A stretch of 64,000 nt of DNA from Anolis sagrei (GCF_037176765.1 NC_090025.1:168876822-168940821), one strand, 5' to 3'. Counted from the stretch's first letter, positions 1-11,298 are shown. The notes: generated by a model from the sequence alone, not told the origin. Translations and numbers: made by a program.

Positions 1-292
1 CTTTATCACCAATCCTTGTTTCTACAACAAGCCAATTTTTTCCAAAACAAACCATTTTTTTTCAAAATCAAATTATCACAGAGACAGAAAGTGAGGAAGA
101 ATTTTCTGAATAGGGACACAGACAGCAAAACAAACATCACCGGGGGGATCCTTCCCTATGCTATCCAGTGGGGGGGGGGGGGGGGTGGTGGTGGAGTTAC
201 ACTTTAAACAGTACCTGTTCCGACTTACAAATAAATTCAACTTAAGAGCAAACCTAAGGAACTCATTTTGTTCATAATTTGGGGACTGCCTG
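1..292. repeat. Tigger/pogo-like MITE, left end cut by window edge
   Basis: The right end reads GGACTGCCTG followed by TA. The same end and the same internal text (a stretch around GGAGTTACACTT and GTACCTGTTC) recur in the complete copy at 52644-52884. CAG-type ends with a TA target suggest a non-autonomous Tc1/mariner (pogo/Tigger) element. A run of about 17 G lies inside at roughly 170-186. Confidence 0.6.
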
Positions 293-384
293 TACTTAAA
301 ACAGATCCAAGATTATTTCTTCTTCTTTCTACACAAAGTTTCGTATTTGAAAGTCACAAAACATAACATTCTTTGTCATCTTAC

Positions 385-3300
385 CATATTGTCACTCATT
401 TGGTTATCACACTGGATTTCATGGTTTTCTATGTGTCCATTATGCAATTCATTATCTTCATTTCTGGGGTGGCTGTGGGAGACTGCTGAGATAGATGGAT
501 CATGATTACTCTGTGATGAAAGAAGGGATGAGGAGGAAGGTGAAGATAATCTGAGTGCTGCATCATCTTCCAAAATCAAACATATCAAATCTCCTGAAAC
601 AATCCCAAATGATGCTAAGGTGTCTTGGTCTCCAACAAGTGAGTCTTTGTTGTTCAAGGTAACTTCAAATTTTGTTTCAGAACTGCATGGAAAACAAAAC
701 AAACACTGAGAACATGACATTCACTCCAAGAACAATTTTACACATTGTAAACAGCAAAAAAAATATAAAAACTAGATCTCAAGAGATCACTTCATTTTCT
801 CTAATGCTTGTTACACTTACTAAATTCATTAATGCTTGTTACACTTACTAAATACAAACACATGGAAAGTCAGCTACATTCCACATAGCTTCTAAAAAGA
901 GTCTTACAAATTAAAATACAGGGATCCTTAGTTAACTATCTCAGGTAGAGAGACATTAGCCTAGTTCAAGTGATTTAGGAAGAGCAAAGAAGAGCTAGAG
1001 TTTCATTTTCTCGCCACTCTCCTCTACATACAAGACAGAGAAAGTTTCCACTTTAGGACTTATTACAGCTACCAGCCCCCACATCACTTGTAAAACATAG
1101 AAGTGGCTTTGTTTCAAAGGGGAACAGAAGTTTTCATTTTCCTTCTCTCACATGTGAAGGAGAAGGGAGAATAATCATAACATTTCCTAAACACCACATG
1201 GAGATTTGGATTGCTACAGCTGTCTATTCTAAGGATGTAGATGCAAAAGTTAGATCAACAGATAATGTAACTGAAACAGATATATGAGACTTGCGAAAAT
1301 ATGTATATTTTGGGGTATTAACACTGGAGAATTAATGCAGTTTGATGCCATTTAATTGCCATGGCTCAATTCTATGGAATTTATAGTTTATTTAGGCGCC
1401 AGGACTCCTTGGCAACAGACTCTACAGACCCTGTAAAAATACAACTCTCATGATTCCATAGCATTAAGTCATGGCAGTTAAAGTTGTGTTGAATTATATT
1501 AATTCTATTATGACGCACCCTTTGCTACAACAAGTAGAGACAGTGTTTTGTTACAGAATCATTTTGGCTTCTATTCTAGCTGTAATTAAAAATGAAACTG
1601 AATATTGGTCTGTCTTATGCTTTTTCAATTTCATGAGGACCAGGTTCTACAAAGCTCTTTTTTACCAATAGATTACGATTGGTGACTCTTTCTTTATTTT
1701 CTGAACATTAAGCAGTTGAGGAGGGACCCATTTCTAGCAAGCCAAAACACAGTATTAAGCTTCTTTAGTGAGCATTGCAGTCACATGACATTATCTCACT
1801 TGGTGCAAATGTTTTGGGACTAGACCACAATTATTCCAGCTAACTCCATGAATATTTGGAATAACTGGAATTGAAGATAACTTGGATTCATTTCTTTAAT
1901 TTTTCTCATAGACTAAATCAGGGTTTTTACTACCTTTTCAACTTTAATACTTTTTTGGAAAACTAGTAGTCCAGGAGAATGCACCTCCTCATTCTGAAAC
2001 TGAACTGCACTGAACTAGAAACTAAACTCAATCTATTTAAAACCCACGAGGTGTTACATAATCTGCTGAGTCACCAGATTAAACATGTTATCTGTCTAGT
2101 CTCTTTGTTCCCAAATCATAGGAATGTGTGACAAAAACATATCATTTATATCCCATGTTTTCCCAAGGAACGTAAGCTGATCCACTCAGATAATTCTCAC
2201 AATAATCATGTGAGCTATTATGCCATTCACAAATCACTCAATGAGCTTTACAACTCAGGAGGAATATAAAGCCTGCCATATCCTTCAGTGGGAATATCAC
2301 AGTGTCTCAAACAGAGATATCAAAACTAAAATCCATGGTGCACAAATATTAAATCAAATACTTTCATCAAATACTTATGTTATCAAGAGCTTTTATGTGC
2401 TGGAGTGCATGACAAACCTCTTTAAAACATCTAATTTTACTACCACTCCTGGGCACAACACCTATAAGCATATCTTTGGAGGAAATAATCATTCCCCATG
2501 TACCCACATTCTTCAATATCCAACAAAATTGAGAGTGCATGTGCCATCAAAATATCAGACACCTCCATGCTCACTCAGCTCACCTCAACACTGTGTAAAG
2601 CATTACCTTTAAAATATCACTGGTTCTAAGAAAACAGAAAGCCAATCTGAAAAATTTGAAAAAAATGTGAATGAATTCCTATGCACACTCTGCACATATC
2701 TTACTTGTAGTGCAAAAACCACATAAAACAATACAATAATTAAAATGAAGAACAATTTTACCAAATATAAACTAATTAGTATTTCAGTGGGAAGTGTAGG
2801 CCTGCTTTTGGCTGATGAGATAGGATTGTTGTTGTGCGCTTTCAGGTCAGTTCAGATTTGGGTTGACCCTGAGCAAGGGCCGGGTAAATTACCTTGGAGG
2901 GCCGTATCTGGCCCTTGGACCTTAGTTTGAGGACCCCTGATATAGGTAGTGGGATAATGTGTTTCTGAGGGAGGAGCTCAAAAGAAATGAACAATGGGGC
3001 TAGACCTTCATTAAGGGCGGGAGGAAAGTGCATCATGAGGACAGAACTATAGTTGGGAGAGACAAAATATGGAATATATGTTCACTTACCAGGCACATCG
3101 TAAGAGCCAAGTTTTAAGTCTACAGTGCAGTACCTGCACCTTTGACTCTGGTGGCCAGAGTTCCAATTCATGCGTGGAAAACCCCCTGGCGACCCTGTCA
3201 CACACTCTAAACCAGGCATGGGCAAACTTTGGCCCTCCAGGTGTTTTGGACTACAACTCCCACAATTCCTAACAGCCCACTGGCTATTGGGAATTGTGAG

Positions 3301-4525
3301 AGTTGCAGTCTAAAACACCTGGAGGGCCAAACTTGCCCATGTCAGCTCTAAACCCAGAAAACTTAAGTAACTAATAGTTTAAAGACCCTTTAAAATTACA
3401 GCCAAGATTCCATAGCACTTTTTTTTTGTTGTGTCAGGAGCGACGTGTGAAACTGCAAGTCGCTTCTGGTGTGAGAGAATTGGCCCTCTGCAAGGACATT
3501 GCCCAGGGGACACCTGGATGTTTTTTTGATGTTTTATCATCCTTGTGGGAGGCTTCTTTCATGTCCCCACATGAGGAGCAGGTACTGATAGAGGGAGTTC
3601 ATCCATGCTCTCCCCAGATTTGAACCTGCGACGGGTTGGTCTTCAGTCCTGCCGCCACAGGGGTTTAACCCACTGTGCTACTGGGGGCTCCCATAGCACT
3701 GCGCCATGACAATCAAAGTGATGTCAAACTTCATTAATGCACTTCAAACGACTTGAAGGCACAGCAAATACAGTGAGAAACTGCTCGAGTCGTTCTCTGG
3801 CTGCATCTATACCTGGCATGGGCAAACTTCTTACATATCACCTGTCACATCATCACTTTTAATCCTGTACCCTTCACTCTGGCCCGGCCCAGTTTTATTG
3901 TGTTTTGGTGTATTGTTTATTGATTGTTGTTTTGTTGTTTAATATTGCTTTAATTGTTTTTAATTTGCTTTAGGTTTGTATTGTTATGTTGTATTTGAGG
4001 CCTTGGCCTTTGTAAGCCGCATCGAGTCCTTTGGGAGATGCTAGCGGGGTGCAAATAAAGTTAATAATAATAATAATAATAATAATAACTTCGGCCCTCC
4101 ATATGCTTGGACTTCAACTCCAATAGACTGTTAGGAATTGTGGGAATTGAAGTCCAAAACACCTGGAGGGCCGAAGTTGGCTCATGCCTGATTCAGATTG
4201 TAGAATGAAAGCACTTTGATCTCACTTTGTCTGCTATGGCTCAATGCTTTGGGATCCTGGGACTTGTAGTTTGGTGAGGGACCAGCACTCTTGGGCTACA
4301 AAGACTCAAAGACCTTGTAAAACCAAAGCTCTCAGAATCCCAAGTGGTGTGAAGCATGACCCTCCCACGCCCATCCCGGCCAAGGCCCAGTGCCAGGAGT
4401 CACCTGTATCCCCAAGCGGGCAGCAGAGCCTGACCGAGGTGCGCCCGCAGGTCCCCAAGAGTCGGCTCCGCCTCAGGCAACTCCAGCGGGGCCGTTCTCT
4501 TCCGCGCCCGGACGCGGAGCTTCAT
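385..4525 (-). CDS. FBXO7: FBXO7, F-box only protein 7: coding exons 1 and 2 only (gene runs off the left edge)
   Basis: FBXO7 is the F-box substrate adaptor of an SCF-type ubiquitin ligase; it also binds PINK1/Parkin and the proteasome regulator PI31. Exon 1 (4525-4404) starts at an ATG in a GCCGCC Kozak context. It encodes [18 protein letters not shown] and continues to WGY, collinear with human MRLRVRLLKRTWPLEVPE..TWGYS. Its donor is CAG|GTGACT. Exon 2 (682-385) follows acceptor TTCCATGCAG, completes a Ser codon, and encodes the rest of the N-terminal ubiquitin-like domain, including [20 protein letters not shown]. It then runs into a poorly conserved Ser-rich linker and ends at donor ATG|GTAAGA. 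The phase (122 nt, then one base) closes perfectly. Intron 1 is 683-4403 and is filled with MITEs and SINEs. The F-box and PI31-binding parts must lie left of base 385. Confidence 0.93.
1326..1515. repeat. Palindromic MITE (TAATGCAGTTTG family)
   Basis: The left arm reads TTAATGCAGTTTGATGCC..GCCATGGCTCAAT. The right arm carries its inverted form (GATTCCATAGCATTAAG..CATGGCAG..AATTCTA). At least five copies occur in the window (also 3355-3780, 4196-4365, 41270-41455, 41488-42600). Probably hAT-derived; family assignment is by structure only. Confidence 0.5.
1516..2640. other. FBXO7 intron 1, nothing recognised
   Basis: AT-rich intronic DNA. The 130-codon open frame at 2220-2612 has no family resemblance and I treat it as chance. 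Bases 683-1325 are likewise featureless, apart from a short direct repeat (AATGCTTGTTACACTTACTAAAT) near 802-852. Confidence 0.5.
2655..2939. repeat. Non-autonomous hAT-type element, 3' part
   Basis: It ends in GAGGACCCCTG, the inverse of the CAGGGGTCC start of the copy at the right edge (63884 onward). The two share an internal block (GAATTCCTATGCACACT versus GAATTAATTTCTATGCGCACT). The left terminus is not clear. Confidence 0.5.
3213..3345. mobile_element. Palindromic hAT MITE (CAGGCATGGGCAAAC family)
   Basis: Terminal inverted repeats CAGGCATGGGCAAAC / inverse, and almost fully self-complementary (CCTCCAGGTGTTTTGGAC pairs with its inverse). It is flanked by a perfect 8-bp target duplication CTCTAAAC (3205-3212 and 3346-3353), the hAT signature. 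Relatives lie at 3811-4190, 45960-46090 and 62774-62886. Confidence 0.8.
3355..3780. repeat. TAATGCAG-family MITE split by a SINE
   Basis: MITE text on the left (TTTAAAGACCCTTTAAAATTACAG..CCATAGCACT) resumes after the SINE as CCATAGCACTGCGCCATG..TTCATTAATGCA. The insertion target CCATAGCACT is duplicated (3410-3419 and 3691-3700). Confidence 0.55.
3420..3690 (-). mobile_element. tRNA-derived SINE (tail GTCGCTCCTGACAC type)
   Basis: On the minus strand it starts GGGAGCCCCCAGTAGCAC.GTGGGTTAAACCCC (A box) with a B box near 3622-3635, and ends in a T-run (poly-A on the minus strand) at 3420-3428. It has a 10-bp target duplication CCATAGCACT. Same family as 34983-35231 and 41609-42507. Confidence 0.75.
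3811..4190. repeat. CAGGCATGGG-family MITE split by a LINE tail
   Basis: The left end (CTGGCATGGGCAAACTTC) and the right part (CTTCGGCCCTCC..GGCTCATGCCTG) form the usual palindrome. A LINE/SINE 3' tail sits between them, flanked by AACTTC duplicates (3825-3830, 4087-4092). Confidence 0.6.
3831..4086 (+). repeat. LINE-type 3' end with (AAT)n tail
   Basis: T-rich 3' UTR ending in TGTAAGCCGCATCGAGTCC..GGGTGCAAATAAAG, then an (AAT)n microsatellite at about 4060-4086. The same type of tail occurs at 20456-20957 and 45000-45482, and antisense at several places. Confidence 0.5.
4196..4365. repeat. TAATGCAG-family MITE, degenerate
   Basis: Shows the paired blocks GCTATGGCTCAATGCTTTGG and ACCTTGTAAAACCAAAGCTC seen in the other copies. 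It abuts the FBXO7 CpG island. Confidence 0.4.
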
Positions 4526-4930
4526 GGCGGCGACTCCCTCGCTTCCTGCCACTGGCTTCCTCGCCTCGCTCAGCGAAGAAGGCGGTGGCGGTTAGCGGAA
4601 GCAGCCCCAACTCGCGCGCGGGGCTTCCGGGTGCCTCTGCTATTGTTGTTGTTGTTGTTGGGCTGGGGAAGCCCCGCCTCCTCTTGCGGCATCCGTCCAC
4701 TCCCGCCGTCCCAGGCGACACCAAGCCCCGCCCCCTTTCGCTTCCCCTCCCTCTCCCGAGCGAGAGCCGAAACAATCCGGAAATAAACGAGGCAGGGCCC
4801 TTGGGGCAACGCTCTTGCTGGCTCACTCTCAGCGGGCATGCGCAATGCCTCGAATCTCCGGCGCGCGCAGAATACGATCTTACCGTTGCCGAAAGCCCAG
4901 AGTCACGTGATTGTGTCACCGTTTGGATTG
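4370..4930 (-). promoter_or_regulatory. FBXO7: CpG-island promoter of FBXO7
   Basis: The only strongly GC- and CpG-rich block in the left half. It covers FBXO7 exon 1 and about 400 bp upstream. It contains a GGGCATGCGCAATG motif (about 4834-4847) close to the NRF1 consensus and no TATA box, as expected for a housekeeping start. A GTT microsatellite lies at about 4644-4659. Open frames on both strands here are CpG-island artefacts. Start site not determined. Confidence 0.75.
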
Positions 4931-4998
4931 GAAGTGGACGAGAGACGAGAGATTGACGAGTCATTGATTTCCCAAACTCTGGCCTCCCAAAAGTTTAG

Positions 4999-5480
4999 GC
5001 GCCCTTCCACACAGTCCTTTATCCCAGAATGTCTGCTTTGAACTGGGTTATCGGAGTCCCCAGGAAATAAAGCCCGGCTGCTCATTGGAGGGAAGGATAC
5101 TAGAGACAAAGTTGAAGTACTTTGGCCACATCATGAGGAGACAGGAAAGCCTAGAGAAGACAATTATGCTGGGGAAAGTGGAAGGCAAAAGGAAGAGGGG
5201 CCGACCAGGGGCAAGATGGATGGATGGCATCCTTGAAGTGACTGGACTGACCTTGAAGGAGCTGGGGGTGGTGACGGCCGACAGGGAGCTCTGGCGTGGG
5301 CTGGTCCATGAGGTCACGAAGAGTCGGAGACAACTGAACGAATGAACAACATCGGAGTCCACACTCAGATAATGTGGGATTTCCCTAACCATTGGCCAAG
5401 GCAGCTGAGGCTTCTGGAAATTGAAGTCCAAAATGTTTGTGAGGACTAAGGCCCCTTCCATACAGCTGAAAAAAAATCCA
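4999..5480. repeat. MITE (CCCTTCCACACAG family) host of a BovB insertion
   Basis: The left part (GCGCCCTTCCACACAG..CTTTGAACTGGGTTATC) resumes after the LINE copy (CACACTCAGATAATGTGGGA). A further CCCCTTCCATACAGC end lies near 5452. The target ATCGGAGTCC is present on both sides of the LINE. Confidence 0.5.
5060..5350 (+). mobile_element. 5'-truncated BovB (RTE) LINE copy with target duplication
   Basis: Encodes the C-terminal end of BovB ORF2: LETKLKYFGHIMRRQESLEK.., then KRGRPGARWMDGILE.., then REL-WRGLVHEVTKSRRQLNE, matching the RTE consensus. It is flanked by perfect 10-bp duplicates ATCGGAGTCC (5050-5059, 5351-5360). The 291-bp copy is clearly related to 6077-6477, and its open reading frame suggests a young age. 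Confidence 0.88.
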
Positions 5481-6076
5481 CATTTTCTGAGGTGATAGTA
5501 TGATAGCTGGGTCCGGAAGCACCGAGCATTAGGCAAATGTAGTATGTTGTATGTACATATGACTTGTAACTTTTATTTACAGTCCAGCAAGCAGGCCTGG
5601 GTCTTTTACTAGTTTTTCCAAAACTCCACTCATAATAGAGGGGACGTAGTTTAAAAAAGGGAATTTTCAGAGATGTTCCCAATGCCCATATATCATGAGT
5701 TACTGCCATATTGGCCTATTTCTGCAGTAGGCCTATGTTTACAGAAAATGCTGATTGTTTGAGAAATCAGCACTCCAAAGAAGAAGTTACTATTCAAGGA
5801 TATCAGTGTTGGGGCAACAAAACCAGAATATTTCCCAAAAAGGCAAAAGCCCCCTTTCCAATAGGGAGGGCAAGGATGGACACCACGAAAGTTGAAGCTT
5901 TTAAACTGCAAAAAACCTATTTATTTCGTGGCCATAGCAATAATGACAAACAGGCATACAGGGATGCAATCAAAGGGTTTGTCACAACCCCCAATGGGGC
6001 TGTAGAGCATTTATAGTAAATGGAATATACATTTTCATTGGTTCCCAAAGACAAATCATTTCATTGGTCTAAGTTA

Positions 6077-6477
6077 AGTTAGGGAAGGCTGAGCAAAGGA
6101 AGATAGATGCTTTTGAGCTGTGGTGTTGGAGGAAAGTTCTGAGAGTGCCTTGGACTGCGAGAAGATCCAACCAGTCCATCCTCCAGGAAATAAAGCCCGA
6201 CTGCTCACTGGAGGGAAGGATACTAGAGACAAAGTTGAAGTACTTTGGCCACATCATGAGAAGACAGCAAAGCCTAGAGAAGACAATTATGCTGGGGAAA
6301 TTGGGAGGTAAAAGGAAGAGGGGCCGACCAAGGGCAAGATGGATGGATGGCATCCTTGAAGTGACTGGACTGACCTTGAAGGAGCTGGGGGTGGTGATGG
6401 CCAACAGGGAGCTCTGGCGTGGGCTGGTCCATGAGGACACGAAGAGTCGGAGACGACTGAACGAATGAACAACAACA
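6077..6477 (+). mobile_element. BovB (RTE) LINE 3' fragment
   Basis: Reads KAEQRKIDAFELWCWRKVL, then RVPWTARRSNQSILQEI, and continues to DTKSRRRLNE: the ORF2 C-terminus, longer at its 5' end than the copy at 5060. It is inserted in the LTR cluster with AAGTTA repeated at 6071-6076 and 6478-6483. It ends in a GAACAACAAC tail. Confidence 0.88.
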
Positions 6478-6699
6478 AAGTTAGCTATACAGTTGTTCAT
6501 TTGTTGTTTATGATTTTGATTGACATTATAGCACACATGGGATCCTAACAATGGCACAACTTTAACATAACTATAGTCCGTTGTTCTCTGACCATGACTG
6601 CATCTTATCTGTAGGTCTGTTGCAAACATGGCTTCAGAGCGACTGAAAAACTTGGGGGTTCTAACTAGCCAACAGCTAGCTGGTTTTGTCCGGATATAC

Positions 6700-7345
6700 T
6701 GTTATCCTTGAATAGTAACTTCGTCTTTGGAGCACTGATTTCTCAAACAATCAGCATTTTCTGTGAACATAGGCCTACTGCAGAAATAGGCCTATATGGC
6801 AGTAAATCATGACATATGGGCATTGGGGAAATATCTGAAAATTCCCTTTTTAAAACCACGTCCCCTCCAACAGTATATCCGGACGAAACCAGCTAGCTCA
6901 TGGCTAGTTAGAACCCCCAAGTTTCCCAGTCGCTCTGGAGCCATGTTTGCAACAGACTAACAGATAAGATACAGTCATGGTCAGAAAACAATGGACTATA
7001 GTTGTGCCATTGTTAGGATCCCACGTGTGCTATAATGTCAATCAAAATCATAAACAACTAATGAACAACTGCATAGCTAGCTTATACCAATGAAATGATT
7101 TGTCTTTGGGAACCAATGAAAATGTATATTCCATTTACTATAAATGTTCTGCAGCCCCATTGGGGGTTGCGACAAACCCTTTGATTGCATCCCCGTATGC
7201 TTGTTTGTTGTTATTGCTATGGCCACGCAATAAATAGTTTTTTGCAGTTTAAAAGATTCAACTTTGGTGGTGTCCATCCTTGCCCTCCCTGTTAGAAAGG
7301 GGCTTCTGCCTTTTTGGGAAATATTTTGATTTCTTTGCCCCTACA
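6700..7345 (+). mobile_element. LTR of an unplaced retroelement
   Basis: Starts TGTTATCC and ends CCCCTACA (TG..CA). U3-like part with two CCAATGAAA boxes (about 7086 and 7111) and a TATAAAT (about 7140); R-like part with AATAAA (about 7230). 646 bp. Fossil; no flanking duplication that I can support. Confidence 0.55.
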
Positions 7346-7423
7346 ATACAATATCCATTCTTCCATTTATTCCCGCACATCATTATTAAATTCACATTTC
7401 TCAAATCTGCAATGATATTTTTA

Positions 7424-7778
7424 TGAGAGGTCCACAGCGCCTGGCAAGCTGTAGAAGCCAATACGAGTTTTTCCCAAATAAATCTCACTAGGATGAAACA
7501 CATGCCACTGAAGTTTATTTTCTGTTCCAGCTGGAAAAGGATGACAACCACAGTCATCTGCTGAAGAAGCCAGCATACCCAAATACAGAAAAATACACAT
7601 TTTATACATTTTTTTCCAGTTTGAATTTCCCGCGCCCTGAGCCGGCTTTGCCATGATTGGTCAGGGGAATCCCTGACGTCAGCAGGCCGGGAAGAGCAGC
7701 TGGGAGCAGGTGTGTCTCAGCCAATGACAGCCCGAGCCCCGCTTCGGCCTCTCAACCAATTGTGATAGAGAAGGTACA
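7424..7778 (-). mobile_element. Possible solo LTR
   Basis: On the minus strand: CCAATTG, GGCTGTCATTGGCTGAG, a perfect CRE TGACGTCA (about 7675-7682), CCAATCATGG, TATAAAA (about 7599) and AATAAA (about 7518), ending CTCTCA. This promoter-then-polyA order is that of an LTR. No target duplication seen. Fossil. Confidence 0.45.
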
Positions 7779-8344
7779 GCAGTAGTAGAAACAAAGATAT
7801 AGTTGCTTAAATGATCAGATTATGACTGACCCTTCCTGGGTCCATTGATAAAGCAATCTGGGCGATAGCTCATTCATAAGGCAATCTGGGGAAGATGGCG
7901 TTGGTTCAGAAGGGATCGGTTAAGCCTTGGATACGGAAATCCAGATGCAACTCAATATCCACATTTTAAAAGATCGCAGTTCCTTGCCTTCCAGGATGCT
8001 GCTGGAGCGTCCCAGCCGAGCCTGTGAAGGTTCGCGGCTCGGAAGAGAGAAAGGTTTGAGTCAGAGAAGGACACAATGCATCTTGCAGGGAGCTGGAAGT
8101 CAGGAAACGGATACATTTTATTAGGGTCTTCTGTTACAAGGTGGCCAGAGGAGACTGAAAGGGAAGAGAGAGAGAGACTTCTTCTGTTGGAGCTGCAGCT
8201 GGTGCAACGCCTCGGTTGAAATTCAGATCAATTCCATGCAGTGGTGAGATCCAGGATCTGCAGAACTTCATGCTGCAACTGGCAGTGGCTAGATCAATTT
8301 GAAAGCACCAAATTGAAAGATCAATTTCTTCCAGCTCCACAGTT

Positions 8345-8750
8345 CAAAAGCATCACTTCACTCAGCCTTCCTTATGGTCCCGCTCTCACATCCATAGATT
8401 GCTATGGGGAATACCATTGCTTTAACTATGCGGATCTTTATTGCCAGTGTGATGTTTCTACTCTTCACTATTTTATCAAGATTGATCATTGCTGTCCTCC
8501 CAAGAAGTAAATGTCTTCTGATTTCCTGGCTACAGTCATCTTCTGCAGTCATCTTCGCGCCTAGAAACACAAAGTCTGTCACTGCTTCCACGTTTTCTCC
8601 CTCTATTTGCCAGTTATCAATCAGTCTGGTTGCCATAAACTTCGGTTTTTTTCTAATGTTTAACTGCAACCCAGCTTTTGCACTTTCTTCTTTTACCTTG
8701 GTTAGAAGGCTCCTCAGCTCCTTCTCTCTTTCAGCCATCAAAGTGGTATG
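8345..8750 (-). mobile_element. BovB (RTE) LINE ORF2 fragment (reverse transcriptase end)
   Basis: The minus strand reads MAEREKELRSLLTKVKEESA.. with DFVFLGAKMTAEDDCSQEI, RRHLLLGRTAMINLDKI and AMVFPIAIYGCES: the conserved region just upstream of the C-terminal part seen at 6077-6477. The frame is largely open, so it is not ancient. Host flanks are unassigned. Confidence 0.85.
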
Positions 8751-8799
8751 AAATGAAGGATACAAAGTTGGAATATACATACCTTTCTGGTTCTAAGAA

Positions 8800-9141
8800 T
8801 TGCTTTTTTATATGCAGAAGCAGATGAAAAAGAGACAAAGAAGGGAACAGATAAAAGGGAATGTTTTGTTTTTCTTTTTAATTTAAAGCTATCATAAAAT
8901 ATACAGTAGCCACTAACTACTATTGTATTACTACAATATTTTTTCTTATGCTGCATGTGAAGACTAGATAGAACTATTTTTGAAAAACAAAGCATATTCC
9001 AACTACTATGATTTTACATTCAGATTGCAGCCTTGGGAACCACATAACAATAATATAAGCAGCAAGTAAATACAAAACCAATCATTAAATTTTTAATCCT
9101 AGCCATCAAAGCTGCTCAGCCAAAATAAAAAAGGCCTGAAA

Positions 9142-9176
<35 letters not shown>

Positions 9177-10319
9177 ATGCCTTTGGAAAATGCTGAATAG
9201 TTTCTGGCAGCTCACCAATTTCCACTGTTTGTTTTGGAGTTAACAGGCACATAGCTTCTAAGACTTGAAAACCTAGCAGATTCTATGCAGATTTAGGCAC
9301 ATCAAAGCCCATAAACATTTGGAAATTGTATTTATGGTTAGAATGAAAGCCATGGCCTAGGGTGGGTGGTATGAGGTGTAACGCAATGATCCTGCCTAAA
9401 ATGCATAGCTATTTTGCATTTTCTATTCTGGGGAACCCAACAAATATTTGGTTTGATGTATAAATTGTTAATGGCTCTGATATTTTACAAAAATACATAT
9501 GCATGCTTTCTCTATTGAGTGGACACTGAGTTGGTATTACAACAATAAAAAAGTAGTACACATATCAGTATAATCCTAAATTTGCTTTCTTTCCCATTAA
9601 ATGGTGACATAAATATATCACCATGATGGAGGAGGGGTGTTTCTCAGTTCAGAAACCTGATGGAAATTTATGTATTGTAGCATGTGCTCCTGCAATGTGT
9701 ATTTTACCATATTTGACCACATTCATCACAAGAATGAAGCCAAATATGTAAAATGAATGTAAAACTGTGGACATGTATTATTTGTCGTTCTGTAACACAA
9801 AGTTCCTTAAGCAAAGGAATAAGACATCTAATAAAGCAATAGTTATCCTCTTAAAGCCTCGGAAAGACATATCTGTCATGTTTTGTGCATTTATTACAAC
9901 AGAGACACACCCTTCTGCTTCAGCTGCAATACTATTTATTTTTACCTGAAAGAAAGCTCTACTGGATTCCGACTTTCATATGAGTAGATAGATCTAGATT
10001 TGCACTTTCACTAGTTTGGCCTTTCTTCTATAATTGTGGATAGCATACAAAGTTATAGGTTATGTTGCCTCCATATTGCTAGTTGGTCATCATTTAGGAA
10101 GGTTCACAGGGTTAGTTGAAGGCATTGCACCAAAAACCACTCAAGTATTTTGATATACGAGGCAGAAAATTTCACAAATCCTTCCCTATTCATAGTGTAG
10201 AAATAAATACTGTAACACCAAATTAACCCACAGATAGTTTTCCGCCCTTGTATGACACCCAAGATCTGTTGCGTGATGCAATCATCTCATTCTTCCTAAC
10301 AATGCTGCAACACCAACTG
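8800..10319. other. Intergenic DNA, no gene seen
   Basis: AT-rich. Only an (AAAT)n microsatellite at about 9140-9178 stands out. Open frames here are short and unrelated to any family I know. Confidence 0.5.
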
Positions 10320-10324
10320 TATGG

Positions 10325-11137
10325 TGTAAAGAAGTATTAATGCCACCGAAATGGGACCACCAAAAACTGTAAGGAACTTCCGTCAAATGCTAATTAAACT
10401 GCCACCATAATGTATAGAGACCCTGGTATTAAAGTCTCTGTTAGTCTCTGTTTATGTTGTGAGGTAATTTTGGTAGAGTGGAATGCACCGAACGTAAAAT
10501 CAATGGAGATGAGGCAGTTTTAACATAACAAAGAGAACATGTTTATTTTTGAACAAAGCTTATGGTTGCAATAGGTTCAGCTTGGCATATACTTGATGGT
10601 TACAATATGACTTGGTTGAGATACAATTCAGGCTTTTGATGTTACAACTTATAAACTCTTGCTGTAGTGAAGGTTTTATTATTCAGTGTTCCCTGCTGTG
10701 AATATTCTCACTGTTTGATCTATACTGGATCAAATAATAGAACTCCAGTCTTCCACCGACTGGCAATCGTACAAAGCCTCTGTTAGTTCTTTTTAACTAA
10801 AGAAATCTAACAAAGTTTTACCCTTCAGCTCCCTAGCTGAAGAAATATTCACGAACACTAAACTATCTCTACACTCCTTCACTCTTCAGAGTCTCTTCCC
10901 TGACTCTGCTACTCTCTCAGAGTCCCTATCTGACTCTGCTCTCTCTCAGGGTCTCTTCCTCCTGACTGAAACTTAACTGTCACTTTCAAACCTTTTTCTC
11001 TCTAAGCTCCTCCCACCTCCTCTTCTGCCTTGTTTCCATGGCAACATATCTCTCACAGCTGGGCCGCTCCAGCCATAGGCAACCAATGTAAAACACAAAT
11101 ACAGTTTTAAACACATTATAATAAACACTTCTGTACA
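10325..11137 (-). repeat. 3' LTR of the Gmr1-like element
   Basis: 813 bp, TG..CA ends, preceded on the element strand by a polypurine tract. C/T-rich CTCTCAGAGTC-like short repeats lie at about 10880-10960. Confidence 0.92.
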
Positions 11138-11298
11138 CCTTCCCCCCCAGAAAAATTATTTTTGGACCATTCTCAATCCCAGAATGGCAAAAATAATTCC
11201 ACATATTATCCAACCATATATACATACACAACATTTCTGGAAGGCTAACATATTATGGTTAAATACATTTCAATTACACATACATACAAACCTTAACC

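Larger units (their letters stand above)
5640..7345. repeat. Inverted, permuted LTR cluster
   Basis: Three sequence blocks occur as A (5640-5806), B (5807-6076) and C (6478-6699), followed by inverse A (6700-6870), inverse C (6871-7080) and inverse B (7081-7345). The right half is one full LTR. The left half, read on the minus strand, is the end of one LTR joined to the start of another. A BovB copy interrupts the left arm. LTR-retroelement fossil; no internal coding region seen. Confidence 0.6.

Noticed and set aside
2220-2612. 130-codon plus-strand open frame in FBXO7 intron 1
   Set aside because: No domain, no splice or promoter context, ordinary AT-rich composition. Treated as chance.
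4244-5109. Several overlapping long open frames on both strands (60-188 codons)
   Set aside because: They lie in the FBXO7 CpG island. Only the exon 1 frame ending at 4404 matches a known protein; the rest are low-complexity Arg/Pro/Ser-rich products of high GC.
5640-7345. Large foldback DNA transposon considered for the inverted repeats
   Set aside because: The right half has LTR architecture (TG..CA, CCAAT, TATA, AATAAA) and the block order is permuted, which a simple foldback does not explain.
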